Assembly: GCA_009760855.2 (NCBI GenBank)
Contig: WPIO01000036.1
Coordinates: forward strand, 920,001-984,000
Direction: 5' to 3'
DNA: 64,000 nucleotides
Source of the DNA: Cristatella mucedo
Lineage: Eukaryota > Bryozoa > Phylactolaemata > Cristatellidae
The translations under genes and the position numbers were made by a program. Shown here in pieces: positions 62,073 through 64,000 of this stretch. Numbering within the stretch: position 1 is the first letter of the stretch; each line of letters starts with the position of its first letter. The notes under the pieces are model-generated. The model did no database searches, had not been told where the DNA came from, and worked only from the letters and a program-made list of their open reading frames with translations.

Positions 62073-62689
62073 TCCTCCTGGATGCCTGCCAGTGCTGTTC
62101 ACATCCGGTCATAGCTGCTCACCACAACTCTGATGATTCAGCTTGTTTCCCGAATGCGTTGTCTTCGGTCAAGCGACCGGGCATTGTCAGTCCCTGCTAT
62201 TGTTAGACCAATAGACCGGGATCTTTCTTTTCTGCATTGCATTGAGAGCAGTTGCTGCATGCTTAGTGCTAGCGTGCCTGCCTGACATTAGTGCCAGCCT
62301 GAGTTTATCGCCAGCATGACTTTAGCGTATGATTGCAAGTATTCAGCTGGTCCTCTTGTAAGATTTCTGTAGAGTAGCAGGCAGCTGCCGGCCAGAAGCA
62401 AGTGCCAGCAGCCTGCTTGAGTGACCTTGAGCAGAACGAATCACCAAGCCCTCTTCCTACCGAGCAGGCGTGATGTCACTGTCGACTAGCCGAATGTGGA
62501 GGGGGGGGGAGGGCAAAGGCTTCTGCCACGGAATGCACTGTCACGGCTGAGATGCTTGCTGCCTGATACTTAGGTCCCCAGCTTACCTGCTAGGCTTGGC
62601 GGCTCAGAGCCAGTGTTGCTGTTGCCCTCCTTACCTCCCCCCTCCCCTCCCCTCCTCCCTCCGTGAATATGCTGCAAAACCAGCTGATG

Positions 62690-62896
62690 ATCGAAAGTGA
62701 TCGTGTGGAAAACTACTCAGCAGCTCGTTTGGTCTGACGTCAGCAGTGTAGCAGCTTCGACACGACATCACTTCCGTCATGCTGGTTTCCATCAAGCATC
62801 GGCTTGACTTGCAGATTCTCTCTCTCTCTCTCGCCTACAGGTCGCTTTGCGTGCTTGCTCCAGCCTACCCATTCGACATCTGGGCTGAGCCAGTGT

Positions 62897-62900
<4 letters not shown>
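62690..62900 (+). mobile_element. LINE-A fragment with (CT)n inside
   Basis: VSIKHRLDLQILSL and APAYPFDIW parallel PVKQRIDFKVLSL and APAYLSD of LINE-A. A short (CT)n tract has expanded inside the fragment. Confidence 0.7.
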
Positions 62901-62979
<79 letters not shown>

Positions 62980-62980
62980 C
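62899..62980. repeat. (CT)n(GT)n microsatellite
   Basis: About 72 bp CT, then a short GT run, directly after the LINE-A fragment. Confidence 0.97.
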
Positions 62981-63687
62981 TTTGGTCGGCTTGTTTGTCT
63001 CGTGCTTACTCAAGCAGCCTTCTGGCTTGGCAAGGCTGAGCTTTGTTCATGCATCATGGTCATCAAGATTTAATGTGGAGCAGTCGCTGGGTTGCAGCCC
63101 TTCTTGCCATGTTTAAAAAAATGTAAATCATTCTTATTGCTGTTCGAATGAAAATCGCTGGTCTTACTGTCCAGTAAAAGCATTTTAGAATGATGGAGGA
63201 GTGATGATAGGCCTGTAATCTTTGTTTCTGCCCCCTGTGTGTGAGGGGGCATGGCATGCCACCTCGGTAGACTGATGTGCCTGATGTGTGAATCACATTC
63301 AGGGCTGGATTTTCGAACCTGTGACCACGGCATACCTGCATCATGACCTGGAAGACCGGTTGGCCAAGGCTAAGTTAGATAAAGATTAAGCTGTGCTGAG
63401 GGTAATATACATGTTGATTACAGTTCCAGGTGGGCTCAGCTCGAGGCAGGTCCCTGGCTCAGAACTAATGAGTGGGGGGAGGGGAGAGGTCATTTCTATG
63501 ATGGAGCAAGTCAGTCGTGGCAGTGCCTCCTCCCATTACCGAGGATGCCTGGTGAAATCACGTGGCTGAAAGGAAAGCTGGTTCTTAAGTGGCTCGGAGC
63601 TCTGTCGATGGGGCATCAAACTTGTCTGGACAGCACTGGGTTGGCTCGGTGTTCTGAACATGCAGGCGGTGGAAGGATAATTCATGC

Positions 63688-63870
63688 GGACCCAGCAAAT
63701 GCTGTGAGGAGCAGGTGCGTTTTTAGCTTCTTTTTTTAATGTCGTCTATTCAGGGGTGTCGTGATGTTAGTTACGAGTGAACTCGAGGCTTTGGGTTCTT
63801 GGGAACTAAAGGCACGGTCTCCAAAGGATTTTTAGTTAGAGGCACAACTTGGTAGACAACTTGGTCGGGA
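63688..63870 (-). mobile_element. LINE-A internal fragment
   Basis: Parallels 21375-21545: GGACCCAGCAAATGCTGTG, GTGCGTTTTTAGCTTC and GGCACGGTCTCCAAAGGATT. Confidence 0.85.
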
Positions 63871-64000
63871 GAGCTGGCGGACGTGCTGTCTGTTCACTCT
63901 GCTCTTGTCTCCACGTCATTTGATGCTCCACGTTGTGCATCAAATTGCTGGCGGCCATGCTAGTCCCAGCTCAATCCATGTCTTGGTGGGCCTCATCTGT

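Larger units (their letters stand above)
60396..64000 (+). other. SELENOI intron 1 (continues past the window)
   Basis: Starts GTAAGT. No exon resembling the following YSAVDTNPLS block was found up to 64000. GC-rich to about 61.3 kb, then mixed sequence with a purine-poor G/C run zone, a LINE-A fragment with (CT)n and a reversed LINE-A fragment. Overlapping frames at 60.5-61.9 kb on both strands look compositional. Confidence 0.6.

Overview
This looks like a repeat-rich animal (metazoan) nuclear genome fragment. The few recognisable genes are split by introns with GT-AG junctions, and most of the sequence is retroelement debris and microsatellites. Recognisable proteins are an NAD(P)H:quinone oxidoreductase (NQO1/NQO2 family), the Polycomb E3 ligase RING1B/RNF2, and the first coding exon of the ethanolaminephosphotransferase SELENOI/EPT1. 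The RING1B sequence and the CR1/L2-like non-LTR elements fit an invertebrate, but the phylum cannot be fixed by reading alone. There are no operons, CRISPR arrays or bacterial genes.

Layout. 1-4.2 kb: LINE-B 3' end, SINE-A copies, unassigned sequence. 4.25-7.58 kb: two exons of an NQO1-like gene on the minus strand, with an intron full of LINE-A pieces. 8.79-9.19 kb: two phase-compatible minus-strand exons that look like the C-terminal part of an upstream NQO-like copy. 9.6-16.3 kb: LINE-A/LINE-B fragments, long (CT)n and (TG)n tracts, a 100-bp tandem duplication. 17.0-17.4 kb: a 38-bp tandem array with E-boxes, followed by an LTR/promoter-like module. 19.1-20.5 kb: a TATA+Inr promoter candidate and one unidentified plus-strand exon. 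21.1-23.8 kb: the best LINE-A copy, with a 779-codon reverse-transcriptase frame on the minus strand. 24.8-30.7 kb: several unidentified exon candidates and a symmetric YY1-like divergent start region at 28.4 kb. 31-44 kb: dense SINE-A/SINE-B/LINE-A/LINE-B nests, an unidentified exon at 36.8-37.1 kb, a solo LTR and a 5S-rRNA-like fragment. 45.07-49.97 kb: complete three-exon RNF2 gene on the minus strand (365 aa). 50-60 kb: nested LINE/SINE fragments and a second solo LTR with a near-perfect target duplication. 60.3 kb to the end: CpG-rich promoter and exon 1 of SELENOI on the plus strand, then its first intron to the window edge.

Repeat system. Four families recur. LINE-A is CR1/L2-like, with an (ATT)n tail preceded by a stem-loop. 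LINE-B is CR1/L2-like with a TTACATTACATTA-type tail. SINE-A has a tRNA-Ser/Leu-like head and a 3' end carrying the same stem-loop as LINE-A. SINE-B has a tRNA-like head with an exact GGTTCGAATCC B box and a T-rich tail. The shared, covarying 3' stem-loop of LINE-A and SINE-A is the most interesting system here: it looks like an autonomous/non-autonomous partner pair using one reverse-transcriptase recognition hairpin. All family names (LINE-A and so on) are labels used only for this window.
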